NCBI GenBank assembly: GCA_965662725.1
Contig: CBFIIT010000042.1
Span: 1 to 12,355, forward strand
DNA: 12,355 nt
From: UBA8337 sp965662725
GTDB taxonomy: Bacteria; Pseudomonadota; Alphaproteobacteria; RS24
Direction: 5' to 3'
The position numbers and the translations under genes were made by a program. This document shows, piece after piece, positions 6,888 through 12,355 of this stretch. The stretch's first letter is position 1. Each line of letters starts with the position of its first letter. Below the pieces are notes generated by a model, which saw only the letters and a program-made list of their open reading frames with translations, searched no databases and was not told where the DNA came from.

Positions 6888-7723
6888 CAAGCAGCCGCAT
6901 CGAAATAAGGTCGGTCACCGGCAATCGTCACACGCTCCATTACCCGCACTTCCGGATAATAATCTGACGCTGCAAAATGTTGGCAAGCGCGATTGTCCCA
7001 AAACGCCATTGAACCGGGCCGCCAGCTAAAGCGGCACTGCACTTCCGGGTTCCACGCCGTTTTATAAAGCGCATCCAAAAGCGCGCTGCTCTCTTGCGGG
7101 TCCATATCGACGATATGGTCGGTAAATGCGCCATTTACATAAATCAGCCGCTCTTGGGTCTCCGGATGCGTGCGCACCACCGGATGCACCATAGGCGGAT
7201 ATTTATCGTGCAACTCTTCGGCTTTCTTGCCCAAGCGTTTGGCAAAAACACGGGCAATATCATGCGAGGCAGAAAGGTTTTCAATTTTTTCTTTCATCTC
7301 ATCCGGCAGCCGCTCATAAGCCATCACCATATTGGCGAACAGCGTGTCACCCCCAACCGGCGGCAATTCAACGGCGCGCAAAATAGAACCGAGCGACGGC
7401 GCTTCGCGCCATGTCACATCGGAATGCCACATATTTTCAGAGCCGCGCGATTTTGGACCATGCGCAATGCGTAACACTTCAGGGTTAGGTTGGTCTTTCG
7501 GCGTTGCCGGATGCACTTCCAAGTCGCCGAAACTATCAGCAAACGCAATGTGCTGCTCTTGCGATAAATCTTGCTCGCGGAAAAATACCACACGATATTT
7601 CAACAGCGCGGCGCGCACTTCCTCAATCAAAGTATCATCGAGCTTGGTTAAATCGCAATCGAGCAATTCGGCACCGCAAGCCGGTGTCAATTGCTGCACG
7701 CGAAAACGACTGAAATCTGACAT
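6887..7723 (-). CDS. TauD/TfdA family Fe(II)/2-oxoglutarate dioxygenase
   Basis: 278 residues, normal for the family. These enzymes couple decarboxylation of 2-oxoglutarate to hydroxylation of substrates such as sulfonates, phenoxy acids and alkyl sulfates, often causing C-S or C-O cleavage. Metal ligands are His100 and Asp102 (W-H-S-D-V-T-W) and the distal His249 (A-C-Q-H-F). Arg264, 15 residues after the distal His as in TauD, would bind the 2-oxoglutarate carboxylate. Other family landmarks are V-F-F-R-E-Q (46-51), G-G-D-T-L-F-A-N (124-131) and F-W-D-N-R (241-245). The start is ATG 7723, with GGGGAGG five bases upstream; an upstream in-frame ATG at 7774 is unsupported. It is the first gene of the operon and is divergent from the ferredoxin reductase. 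The tidy active site predicts a working enzyme, but substrate specificity cannot be deduced; taurine dioxygenase is only one option. Confidence 0.92.
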   Translation of the reverse strand: MSDFSRFRVQQLTPACGAELLDCDLTKLDDTLIEEVRAALLKYRVVFFREQDLSQEQHIAFADSFGDLEVHPATPKDQPNPEVLRIAHGPKSRGSENMWHSDVTWREAPSLGSILRAVELPPVGGDTLFANMVMAYERLPDEMKEKIENLSASHDIARVFAKRLGKKAEELHDKYPPMVHPVVRTHPETQERLIYVNGAFTDHIVDMDPQESSALLDALYKTAWNPEVQCRFSWRPGSMAFWDNRACQHFAASDYYPEVRVMERVTIAGDRPYFDAAA

Positions 7724-7841
7724 AATATCCTCCCCTGTTGATTTCAGTTTGCGAAACAATCGCGCTTCGGTCAATCACCACTTCATTTTACAGTGCGATT
7801 TTGTTAGGTTTCCAGCCAAACACAGACAAAACGGGATTTTT
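7724..7841. promoter_or_regulatory. Divergent promoter region between dioxygenase operon and ferredoxin reductase
   Basis: These 118 bp separate two divergent start codons and must hold promoters for both transcription units. The part between about 7775 and 7830 is AT-richer than its surroundings. I could not identify a clear -35/-10 pair or operator dyad by eye, and no regulator gene adjoins it. Confidence 0.35.
7729..7735 (-). promoter_or_regulatory. Strong Shine-Dalgarno site of the dioxygenase operon
   Basis: GGGGAGG on the minus strand, five bases before ATG 7723. It is the strongest ribosome binding site seen in the window and fixes the dioxygenase start. The two following genes have no comparable site and probably rely on reinitiation at their one-base overlaps. 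Confidence 0.75.
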
Positions 7842-9065
7842 ATGACTGTAGTTGTTATCGGGGCCGGTCAAGCCGGTTTGCAAACCATTATGAGCCTGCG
7901 CCAAAGCGGTTATGAAGGCGATATTACGCTGGTCGGTGATGAGGCTTTTCTGCCCTATCAACGCCCGCCACTGTCGAAAGCCTATCTTTCCGGCAATATG
8001 GAGCGTGAAAGGCTGTTTTTAAAACCGGATGATTTTTACAGCGAGAATAATGTGACGCTGAAGCTTGAGACTTCTGTGGCACAGATTGATGCGGCAGCGA
8101 AATCCGTGACGCTGGGCAATGGTGAAACCCTGCCCTATGAATATGCCGTTATCACAACCGGCAGTCGTCCGCGCCTTTTGAATGTGCCGGGCCGCGCGCT
8201 TGCCAATATCTTTGACCTACGCGGCATGGCCGATATTGATGCCATGCAGCCGCATTTTGTCGAAGGCAAAAAGCTGGTTGTTATCGGTGGCGGTTATATC
8301 GGCCTTGAAGCAGCCGCCGTTGCCGCCGGAATGGGCATGAGCGTTCATGTATTGGAAGCGGCTCCGCGCCTACTCGCGCGTGTCGCTGAACCGGAAATTT
8401 CGGAATTTTACACCCGTATTCACCAAGCGCATGGCGTCACATTGGTAACTGAAAGTCAGATGACCGGCTTTGTCGGTGACAATACCGTAAGCGGCGTTGA
8501 GATGGCCGATGGCAGCATTATTGAGGCGGATATCGTGATTACCGGTATCGGTATATTACCGAATGTTGAATTGGCGGAAGCGGCCGGATTGCAAGTCGAG
8601 AACGGCATTGTTGTCAATGAACTTGGCCAGACCAGCGACGCACATATTTTTGCCGCCGGTGACTGCACTTCGCATCCAAATGATTTACTGGGCCGCACCA
8701 TGCGGTTGGAAAGCGTGCCGAATGCGATTGAGCAAGGCAAGGCCGTCGCTTCAGCCATTTGCGGCGCACCCAAGCCCTATCACCAAGTGCCGTGGTTTTG
8801 GTCTGACCAATATGACGTAAAGCTACAAATTGCCGGTGTACCGACACAAATTGACAATAAGGTTTTGCGCGGCGATGACAGCAGCAATAGCTTTGCTTGG
8901 TTTTACTTCACCGGCGATAAGCTGACCGGCGTTACTGCCGTCAATCGACCGGCTGAGTTTATGGCCGGACGTATGCTTATTGAAAAATCGCTGAAAGGCG
9001 AGGTCAAAGCCGATCCTGCCAAGCTGGCGGATGAAGCAATGAAGCCAAAAGAATGGCTGTCTTAA
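7842..9065 (+). CDS. NAD(P)H-dependent ferredoxin/rubredoxin reductase (putidaredoxin reductase type)
   Basis: 407-residue FAD enzyme that passes electrons from NAD(P)H to a small iron-sulfur protein, usually for a P450 or Rieske oxygenase. The FAD-binding GAGQAG is at 7-12, R-P-P-L-S-K at 41-46, the NAD(P)-binding GGGYIG at 149-154 with an acidic residue (Glu172) closing that Rossmann strand, and the second FAD motif A-A-G-D-C at 271-275. The C-terminal reductase domain has P-W-F-W-S-D-Q-Y (317-324), typical of this subfamily. The frame is open 510 bp upstream, antisense to the dioxygenase, but homology starts at ATG 7842, so that extension is spurious; the upstream A-C-G-G-G-A is only a weak ribosome site. 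No ferredoxin, P450 or Rieske partner is in the window, and a TauD-type dioxygenase does not need a reductase, so the partner must be elsewhere. The end overlaps the next gene by 13 bases. Confidence 0.9.
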   Translation: MTVVVIGAGQAGLQTIMSLRQSGYEGDITLVGDEAFLPYQRPPLSKAYLSGNMERERLFLKPDDFYSENNVTLKLETSVAQIDAAAKSVTLGNGETLPYEYAVITTGSRPRLLNVPGRALANIFDLRGMADIDAMQPHFVEGKKLVVIGGGYIGLEAAAVAAGMGMSVHVLEAAPRLLARVAEPEISEFYTRIHQAHGVTLVTESQMTGFVGDNTVSGVEMADGSIIEADIVITGIGILPNVELAEAAGLQVENGIVVNELGQTSDAHIFAAGDCTSHPNDLLGRTMRLESVPNAIEQGKAVASAICGAPKPYHQVPWFWSDQYDVKLQIAGVPTQIDNKVLRGDDSSNSFAWFYFTGDKLTGVTAVNRPAEFMAGRMLIEKSLKGEVKADPAKLADEAMKPKEWLS

Positions 9066-9322
9066 AGCGCAGCATAGCGGCGGTTCTTTGTGCCGCCCTC
9101 CTCACCGCTTGCGCCACCAAGCAAACGGCGGAAGGCGAAATTCAGTCGATTGACGACCCGCAATTTGTTGCTTGGTATAAAACCGCCACGCCCTATATGC
9201 GCACCGCTTTATTCATCACCCTGTGCGCTGCCAAGGGCTTCAGCAATGGCTCGATTGAGATTAATTTCTGCATTTCAAATATGCGCCGCGATGCCCGTAT
9301 TCGGTTGGAAGGCAATTTGTGA
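9053..9322 (+). CDS. Small predicted lipoprotein, unknown function
   Basis: 89 residues with a clear lipoprotein signal: basic Lys5/Arg6, hydrophobic 8-16 and lipobox L-T-A-C with Cys20 as the lipidated residue. The mature part is about 70 residues, opens with a polar linker (A-T-K-Q-T-A-E-G-E) and continues with F-V-A-W-Y-K and a Met-Arg-x-Ala-Leu helix-like stretch; Cys58 and Cys73 might pair in the periplasm. I recognise no family. The ATG lies 13 bases inside the reductase gene and the TGA overlaps the next GTG start (GTGA), so the three genes are probably one transcript. Confidence 0.7.
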   Translation: MAVLKRSIAAVLCAALLTACATKQTAEGEIQSIDDPQFVAWYKTATPYMRTALFITLCAAKGFSNGSIEINFCISNMRRDARIRLEGNL

Positions 9323-9714
9323 GTGCGCCTGATACCGGCCTGATAGAACAATCGCTGGTGCATTTTGCCGACCGCCATGGCGACCCGTATGATGCGGCAT
9401 TTCAAAAGCTCTATGCCGCCGACCCTGCCTATCGCGATTTATTTTTTCTCGACACGGATGAAGGGTTGCGCCGCAATATGATGCGCACCACGCTGGAAAT
9501 CATCGCCACCTATATTGATGATGCATACGCCGCCGCCAATCTGATTATCGGCGCAAGGCTGGTGCATTTAACCTATGAGATCAAAGATGACTTCGACTTG
9601 TTCTTCCGCATCACCCGCGATGTGATTGCTGAAGGTTGCGCCGATATTTGGAGCGATAGTCACGCCACCGCTTGGGACGCCATGCTGAAGGATTTTGAAG
9701 CAGCGCGGATTTAG
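9319..9714 (+). CDS. Globin-like protein (putative)
   Basis: 131 residues starting with GTG, which overlaps the upstream stop as GTGA. The sequence is all-helical in character and resembles small alphaproteobacterial globins: a start near S-L-V-H-F-A-D-R-H-G-D-P, an F-L-D-T-D turn, a helix with R-R-N-M-M, then A-R-L-V-H in which His83 is placed like the haem-ligating F8 His, followed by a terminal helix with W-D-A-M-L. If so, it binds haem and might sense or bind O2 or NO. The match is by pattern memory; the distal pocket is not obvious and a non-haem globin fold remains possible. Its last third (from 9616) is duplicated at 10087-10185. Confidence 0.55.
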   Translation: MSAPDTGLIEQSLVHFADRHGDPYDAAFQKLYAADPAYRDLFFLDTDEGLRRNMMRTTLEIIATYIDDAYAAANLIIGARLVHLTYEIKDDFDLFFRITRDVIAEGCADIWSDSHATAWDAMLKDFEAARI

Positions 9715-9881
9715 GCTATAGTCATTTCAAGAATAAAAACAGGAACGAAAAGATGAGCAATTTGGCCTTTGATACGCACAAATTCGTGACCGACCTCAAC
9801 AAAGCAGGCATGGAAACCGCTGTGGCTGAAGTATTGGCCGACACCTATGCCTCTTTGATGAATGACCGCATCGCCACGAAA
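9616..9881 (+). repeat. Segmental tandem duplication, copy 1
   Basis: This stretch (globin 3' end, spacer and first 43 codons of the DUF1640-like gene) recurs at 10087-10356. The offset is 471 bp, becoming 475 after a 4-bp insertion in copy 2. I count three substitutions over about 266 bp: the penultimate codon region of the globin (gga to ggg), the spacer (aagaata to aagaaca) and codon 7 of the DUF1640-like gene (GAT to GAG). Confidence 0.95.
9695..9722 (+). promoter_or_regulatory. Candidate sigma70-like promoter inside globin end
   Basis: TTGAAG (9695-9700), a 16-base spacer and TATAGT (9717-9722) match the -35/-10 consensus at four and five of six positions. It lies 30 bases before the DUF1640-like ATG. 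The same elements occur in the duplicate at 10166-10193, so both copies could be transcribed on their own. Confidence 0.4.
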
Positions 9882-10064
9882 GACGACATCTTAAATCTCG
9901 GAACCGGATTCAAGGGGGATTTAGCTAACGTCAGAATGGAATTGAAAGGCGACATCGCGGCTCTTGAAGAGCGTATGACAGTAAAGATTGTCACCGCACA
10001 ACTGGCCAGCTTTATAGGCACTTGCGCGGTTCTTGCTGCCTTCTTCACTCTCGCGGGAAATTAG
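9753..10064 (+). CDS. DUF1640/CCDC90-like coiled-coil membrane protein
   Basis: 103 residues. The N-terminal part (F-D-T-H-K-F-V-T-D-L, about 6-15, then an Ala/Glu-rich helix) matches the start of bacterial DUF1640-type proteins, distant relatives of mitochondrial CCDC90/MCU regulators. A heptad-like coiled coil (about 40-78, with A-T-K-D-D and A-A-L-E-E-R) follows, then one membrane span (about 84-100). Such proteins are common in Alphaproteobacteria, often in tandem copies or near mobile DNA, and their role is not established. An AGGAAC-like site precedes the ATG by about nine bases. The first 43 codons are nearly identical to the broken copy at 10224, while the rest is clearly diverged from it. 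Confidence 0.75.
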   Translation: MSNLAFDTHKFVTDLNKAGMETAVAEVLADTYASLMNDRIATKDDILNLGTGFKGDLANVRMELKGDIAALEERMTVKIVTAQLASFIGTCAVLAAFFTLAGN

Positions 10065-10077
10065 CAGGGGCAACTTT

Positions 10078-10185
10078 GTGATTACACGCGATGTGATTGC
10101 TGAAGGTTGCGCCGATATTTGGAGCGATAGTCACGCCACCGCTTGGGACGCCATGCTGAAGGATTTTGAAGCAGCGCGGGTTTAG
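10078..10185 (+). pseudogene. Duplicated globin C-terminal remnant (35 codons)
   Basis: GTG at 10078 to TAG at 10183-10185 encodes 35 residues. From the fourth residue (R-D-V-I-A-E-G) they equal the last 32 residues of the globin-like protein except for the final Ile to Val. The N-terminal two thirds are absent, so it cannot be a functional globin. AGGGG lies seven bases before the GTG, which could allow translation of the fragment, but I regard it as a by-product of the duplication. Confidence 0.8.
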
Positions 10186-10356
10186 GCTATAGTCATTTCA
10201 AGAACAAAAACAGGAACGAAAAGATGAGCAATTTGGCCTTTGAGACGCACAAATTCGTGACCGACCTCAACAAAGCAGGCATGGAAACCGCTGTGGCTGA
10301 AGTATTGGCCGACACCTATGCATGCCTCTTTGATGAATGACCGCATCGCCACGAAA
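10087..10356 (+). repeat. Segmental tandem duplication, copy 2
   Basis: Near-identical copy of 9616-9881 with three substitutions and a 4-bp insertion. At 10318-10325 the sequence reads atgcatgc where copy 1 has a single atgc, a tandem duplication of ATGC. Identity stops abruptly after the shared ACGAAA at 10351-10356. Confidence 0.95.
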
Positions 10357-10473
10357 AGTGACTTGGCATTGCTGGAGGAGCGATTAAACACGCGCATCAT
10401 CGCATCGCAACTGACGGGCATCCTCGCCACTTGCGCCATTCTCGGCTCTCTGATGGTTTTTTTACAGGCTTAG
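10224..10473 (+). pseudogene. Frameshifted DUF1640-like paralogue
   Basis: The ATG at 10224 opens the same N-terminus as the gene at 9753, but the extra ATGC near 10322 shifts the frame and gives TGA at 10338-10340 after 38 codons. Removing the four bases restores a frame to TAG 10471-10473, adding A-S-L-M-N-D-R-I-A-T-K-S-D, a short coiled coil (L-L-E-E-R-L) and a membrane span (about T-G-I-L-A-T-C-A-I-L-G-S-L-M-V-F-L). The restored protein would be about 82 residues, shorter than the intact paralogue because about 22 coiled-coil residues are missing. An ATG at 10333 in the restored frame overlaps the new stop, so reinitiation could still make a 46-residue C-terminal fragment. A sequencing error or reversible slippage at the ATGC repeat would also explain it. 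Confidence 0.85.
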
Positions 10474-10474
10474 T

Positions 10475-11659
10475 TTAAAACGCAGCAATGCCCGTAATGG
10501 CGCGGCCAAGAATGAGGGCGTGCACATCATGCGTGCCTTCATAAGTATTGACCGTCTCAAGGTTAATCGCATGGCGCATCACATGATATTCACCGGCAAT
10601 GCCGTTACCGCCATGCATATCGCGGGCTTGGCGCGCAACATCCAGCGCCTTGCCGACATTATTGCGTTTGACGATAGAGACCATTTCCGGCGCGAAACGA
10701 CCCTCATCCATCAAGCGACCAACGCGCAGACTGGCTTGATAACCCAGCGCAATTTCTGACTGCATATCGGCCAGCTTTTTCTGATAAAGCTGATTGGCGG
10801 CCAATGGTTTGTTGAATTGATGCCGCTCAAGACCATAATCACGCGCCGCCTCAAAACAGAATTCAGCCGCACCCATCGCGCCCCAGCTAATGCCATAGCG
10901 GGCGCGGTTGAGGCAGGAAAACGGCCCTTTCAAACCTTCCACATCCGGCAGCATGTTTTCTTCCGGCACGAACACATCTTCCATCATAATCATGCCGGTG
11001 ATGGAGGCGCGCAAAGACAGTTTGTTTTCAATCTTCGGTGCGCTTAAACCCTTCATGCCTTTTTCAAGAATAAAGCCTTTAATCTTATCGTCATGCTCGG
11101 CTGATTTTGCCCATACGACAAACACATCGGCAATCGGCGCATTGGAAATCCATGTTTTGGAGCCGTTCAGCATGAAGCCGCCATCGACTTTTTTCGCATT
11201 GGTGCGCATACCGGCCGGGTCTGAACCTGCGTCCGGTTCGGTTAAGCCGAAGCAGCCGATATATTCACCGCTGGCCAGTTTCGGCAGATATTTCTGCTTC
11301 TGCTGTTCAGACCCGAAAGTATTGATCGGGTGCATCACCAAAGATGACTGCACCGACATCATGGAGCGATAGCCGCTATCCACCGCTTCCACTTCACGCG
11401 CCACCAAACCATAAGAAACATAAGAGGCCCCCGCCCCGCCATATTCCGGCTTAATGGTAACGCCAAGCAAGCCTTGCGCGCCCATTTCGGTAAAGATTTC
11501 CGGCGCCGAGGTTTCATTGATGAACATTTCCGTAACCCGCGGCAGCAGGCTGTCACGCGCATAAGCCCGCGCGCTATCGGCAATCATCCGCTCTTCTTCA
11601 GTCAATTGCTCCGAAAGCAGAAACGGGTCTTCAGCGTTGAATTTTCCAATTTTTTCCAT
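10475..11659 (-). CDS. gcdH: Glutaryl-CoA dehydrogenase (acyl-CoA dehydrogenase family)
   Basis: 394 residues, the normal length for bacterial GcdH. This FAD enzyme oxidises and decarboxylates glutaryl-CoA to crotonyl-CoA in lysine, tryptophan and aromatic (benzoyl-CoA) breakdown, giving electrons to ETF. The start (D-P-F-L-L-S-E-Q-L-T-E-E-E-R) and the S-G-Y-R-S-M-M-S-V-Q-S-S-L-V-M segment are characteristic of GcdH rather than short-chain dehydrogenases. The FAD/substrate loop C-F-G-L-T-E-P-D-A-G-S-D is present, as is the catalytic base Glu374 in N-T-Y-E-G-T-H-D-V-H. The end, L-I-L-G-R-A-I-T-G, is also typical. The ribosome site is weak (GAGAT-like). It ends two bases from the broken DUF1640-like gene on the other strand and lies 92 bp downstream of the aldehyde dehydrogenase, with a terminator between. 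Confidence 0.95.
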   Translation of the reverse strand: MEKIGKFNAEDPFLLSEQLTEEERMIADSARAYARDSLLPRVTEMFINETSAPEIFTEMGAQGLLGVTIKPEYGGAGASYVSYGLVAREVEAVDSGYRSMMSVQSSLVMHPINTFGSEQQKQKYLPKLASGEYIGCFGLTEPDAGSDPAGMRTNAKKVDGGFMLNGSKTWISNAPIADVFVVWAKSAEHDDKIKGFILEKGMKGLSAPKIENKLSLRASITGMIMMEDVFVPEENMLPDVEGLKGPFSCLNRARYGISWGAMGAAEFCFEAARDYGLERHQFNKPLAANQLYQKKLADMQSEIALGYQASLRVGRLMDEGRFAPEMVSIVKRNNVGKALDVARQARDMHGGNGIAGEYHVMRHAINLETVNTYEGTHDVHALILGRAITGIAAF

Positions 11660-11689
11660 GATCGGACTATCTCATATTTACGGGTGATG

Positions 11690-11733
11690 AAAAAAGAAAA
11701 AACCCGCGTGCATCATAATGGCGCACGCGGGTT
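11690..11733 (-). terminator. Rho-independent terminator after the aldehyde dehydrogenase
   Basis: Perfect 11-bp inverted repeat: AACCCGCGTGC at 11701-11711 and GCACGCGGGTT at 11723-11733, with an 11-base loop. Read on the minus strand it is followed directly by a T-rich run (complement of 11690-11700, interrupted by one C). It starts 18 bases after the aldehyde dehydrogenase stop. Confidence 0.93.
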
Positions 11734-11751
11734 CAGCCCTCCAAAGAGGCT

Positions 11752-12355
11752 TTATTTCTTAATAATGCCTGCCAGCATTTTGCGGGTCTTCTCACCATAT
11801 GGCGGACGAAGCGCACCGGCCGCAAATTCAAACGGCGACTGACGGAACACGGTCTTGGCATGGCTGAAATTCACAAAGCCTTCTTTGCCGTGATAGGCAC
11901 CCGTGCCTGACGGGCCAACGCCACCAAACGGCGCGTCGTCTTGCATGATATGGGTAATCACATCATTCACCGCAACGCCACCTGAGGTGGTGCTGTTAAT
12001 GACTTTGTTTTCTTCAGCTTTATTATCGCCGAAATAATACAGGCCGAGCGGACGGTCATGGTCATTCACATAACCAATCGCTTCTTCCGTCGTCTTGTAA
12101 GATTTGACCGGCAAAATCGGGCCGAAAATTTCTTCCTGCATTACTTTTGTATCATCACCCGGCTCAACAATAATGGTCGGCGGGATTTTATGATGCGGCT
12201 GCTGCGAGAAGTCTTCATCGGCCGGATTGATTTCAACAATCTTGGCACCCTTCTCACGCGCATCATCAAGATAGCCTTGCAGGCGGTCATAATGGCGTTG
12301 GTTCACAACCGATGTGTAATCCGGATTTTCTTTCAGCGTCGGGAACATGGTTTCC
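11752..12355 (-). CDS. Class-3 aldehyde dehydrogenase, coniferyl-aldehyde-dehydrogenase-like (partial)
   Basis: C-terminal part of an NAD(P)-dependent aldehyde dehydrogenase; the frame is still open at the right edge (Glu-Thr precede the first internal Met at 12348), so the start and the catalytic Cys and Glu lie outside. Visible landmarks are E-E-I-F-G-P-I-L-P-V, the P-L-G-L-Y-Y-F element, S-G-G-V-A-V-N-D-V, and A-P-F-G-G-V-G-P-S-G-T-G-A-Y-H-G, followed by F-V-N-F-S-H-A-K-T-V. S-V-V-N-x-R-H-Y-x-R-L-Q-G-Y-L-D-D-A-R (about 14-32 from that Met) is typical of the subfamily annotated as coniferyl aldehyde dehydrogenase (CalB), though many members act on other aliphatic or aromatic aldehydes. Membrane attachment is not evident. 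The protein ends in I-I-K-K. Confidence 0.92.
   Translation of the reverse strand, partial: ETMFPTLKENPDYTSVVNQRHYDRLQGYLDDAREKGAKIVEINPADEDFSQQPHHKIPPTIIVEPGDDTKVMQEEIFGPILPVKSYKTTEEAIGYVNDHDRPLGLYYFGDNKAEENKVINSTTSGGVAVNDVITHIMQDDAPFGGVGPSGTGAYHGKEGFVNFSHAKTVFRQSPFEFAAGALRPPYGEKTRKMLAGIIKK

Noticed and set aside
7332..7841. N-terminal extension of the ferredoxin reductase by 170 codons
   Set aside because: It is antisense to the dioxygenase, lacks homology, and the FAD motif begins right after ATG 7842 as expected for the family.
9616..10356. Insertion sequence or transposon target duplication
   Set aside because: There is no transposase and no terminal inverted repeat; the structure is a plain tandem duplication of coding DNA.
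10182..10439. 85-codon minus-strand frame over the broken DUF1640-like gene
   Set aside because: It is the antisense of a sequence with clear plus-strand homology to the gene at 9753, and has no independent support.

Overview
The window looks like a chromosomal segment of an alphaproteobacterium, probably aquatic or marine. It has roughly 50% GC and tightly packed genes, and its enzymes fit that group: glutaryl-CoA dehydrogenase, a class-3 aldehyde dehydrogenase, a ferredoxin reductase of the putidaredoxin-reductase type, a DUF1640-like coiled-coil protein and an atypical globin. The assignment rests on protein resemblance from memory, not on a search. No tRNA, rRNA, CRISPR array, transposase or phage gene was seen.

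Layout. (1) 1-2124, minus: the N-terminal 708 residues of an exported repeat protein, running off the left edge. It has a signal peptide, an unrecognised N-terminal domain, five putative Ig-like (He_PIG-type) domains of exactly 88 residues each, and a Pro-Ala-rich pentapeptide repeat encoded by a perfect 15-bp array. (2) 2316-4475, plus: a membrane-anchored penicillin/acyl-homoserine-lactone acylase family Ntn hydrolase. It converges on (3) 4472-5011, minus, an O6-alkylguanine-DNA alkyltransferase, and the two stop codons share TTAA. (4) 5113-5259: a possible 48-residue single-span membrane protein. (5) 5302-7723, minus: three genes joined by one-base stop/start overlaps, in the order TauD/TfdA-type dioxygenase, glutathione S-transferase with an extra C-terminal domain, and a short-chain-dehydrogenase-like protein that carries the full halohydrin dehalogenase signature. 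(6) 7842-9714, plus, divergent: NAD(P)H-ferredoxin reductase, small lipoprotein and globin-like protein, overlapping one another, followed by (7) a DUF1640-like gene and a near-identical tandem partial copy with a 4-bp frameshift. (8) 10475-12355, minus: glutaryl-CoA dehydrogenase, then a strong terminator belonging to the upstream, edge-truncated aldehyde dehydrogenase.

Most interesting part. The 5302-5976 product looks like a superfamily reductase but lacks the dinucleotide-binding glycine motif. It has Ser-Tyr-Arg in place of Ser-Tyr-Lys, and matches T-x4-[FY]-x-G plus S-x12-Y-x3-R, the pattern that defines halohydrin dehalogenases; overall it reads like the HheB type. It is co-transcribed and probably translationally coupled with an Fe(II)/2-oxoglutarate oxygenase and a glutathione transferase, and sits opposite a ferredoxin reductase. 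This suggests a cassette that oxidises an organic compound, forms an epoxide from a vicinal halohydrin (or opens an epoxide) and removes the electrophile with glutathione. The enzyme-family call is well supported by motifs; the pathway is inference.

The second notable region is 9616-10473. A recent 471-bp-offset duplication copied the end of the globin gene and the start of the DUF1640 gene. The copies are about 99% identical over some 266 bp and then diverge abruptly, which points to gene conversion between older paralogues.
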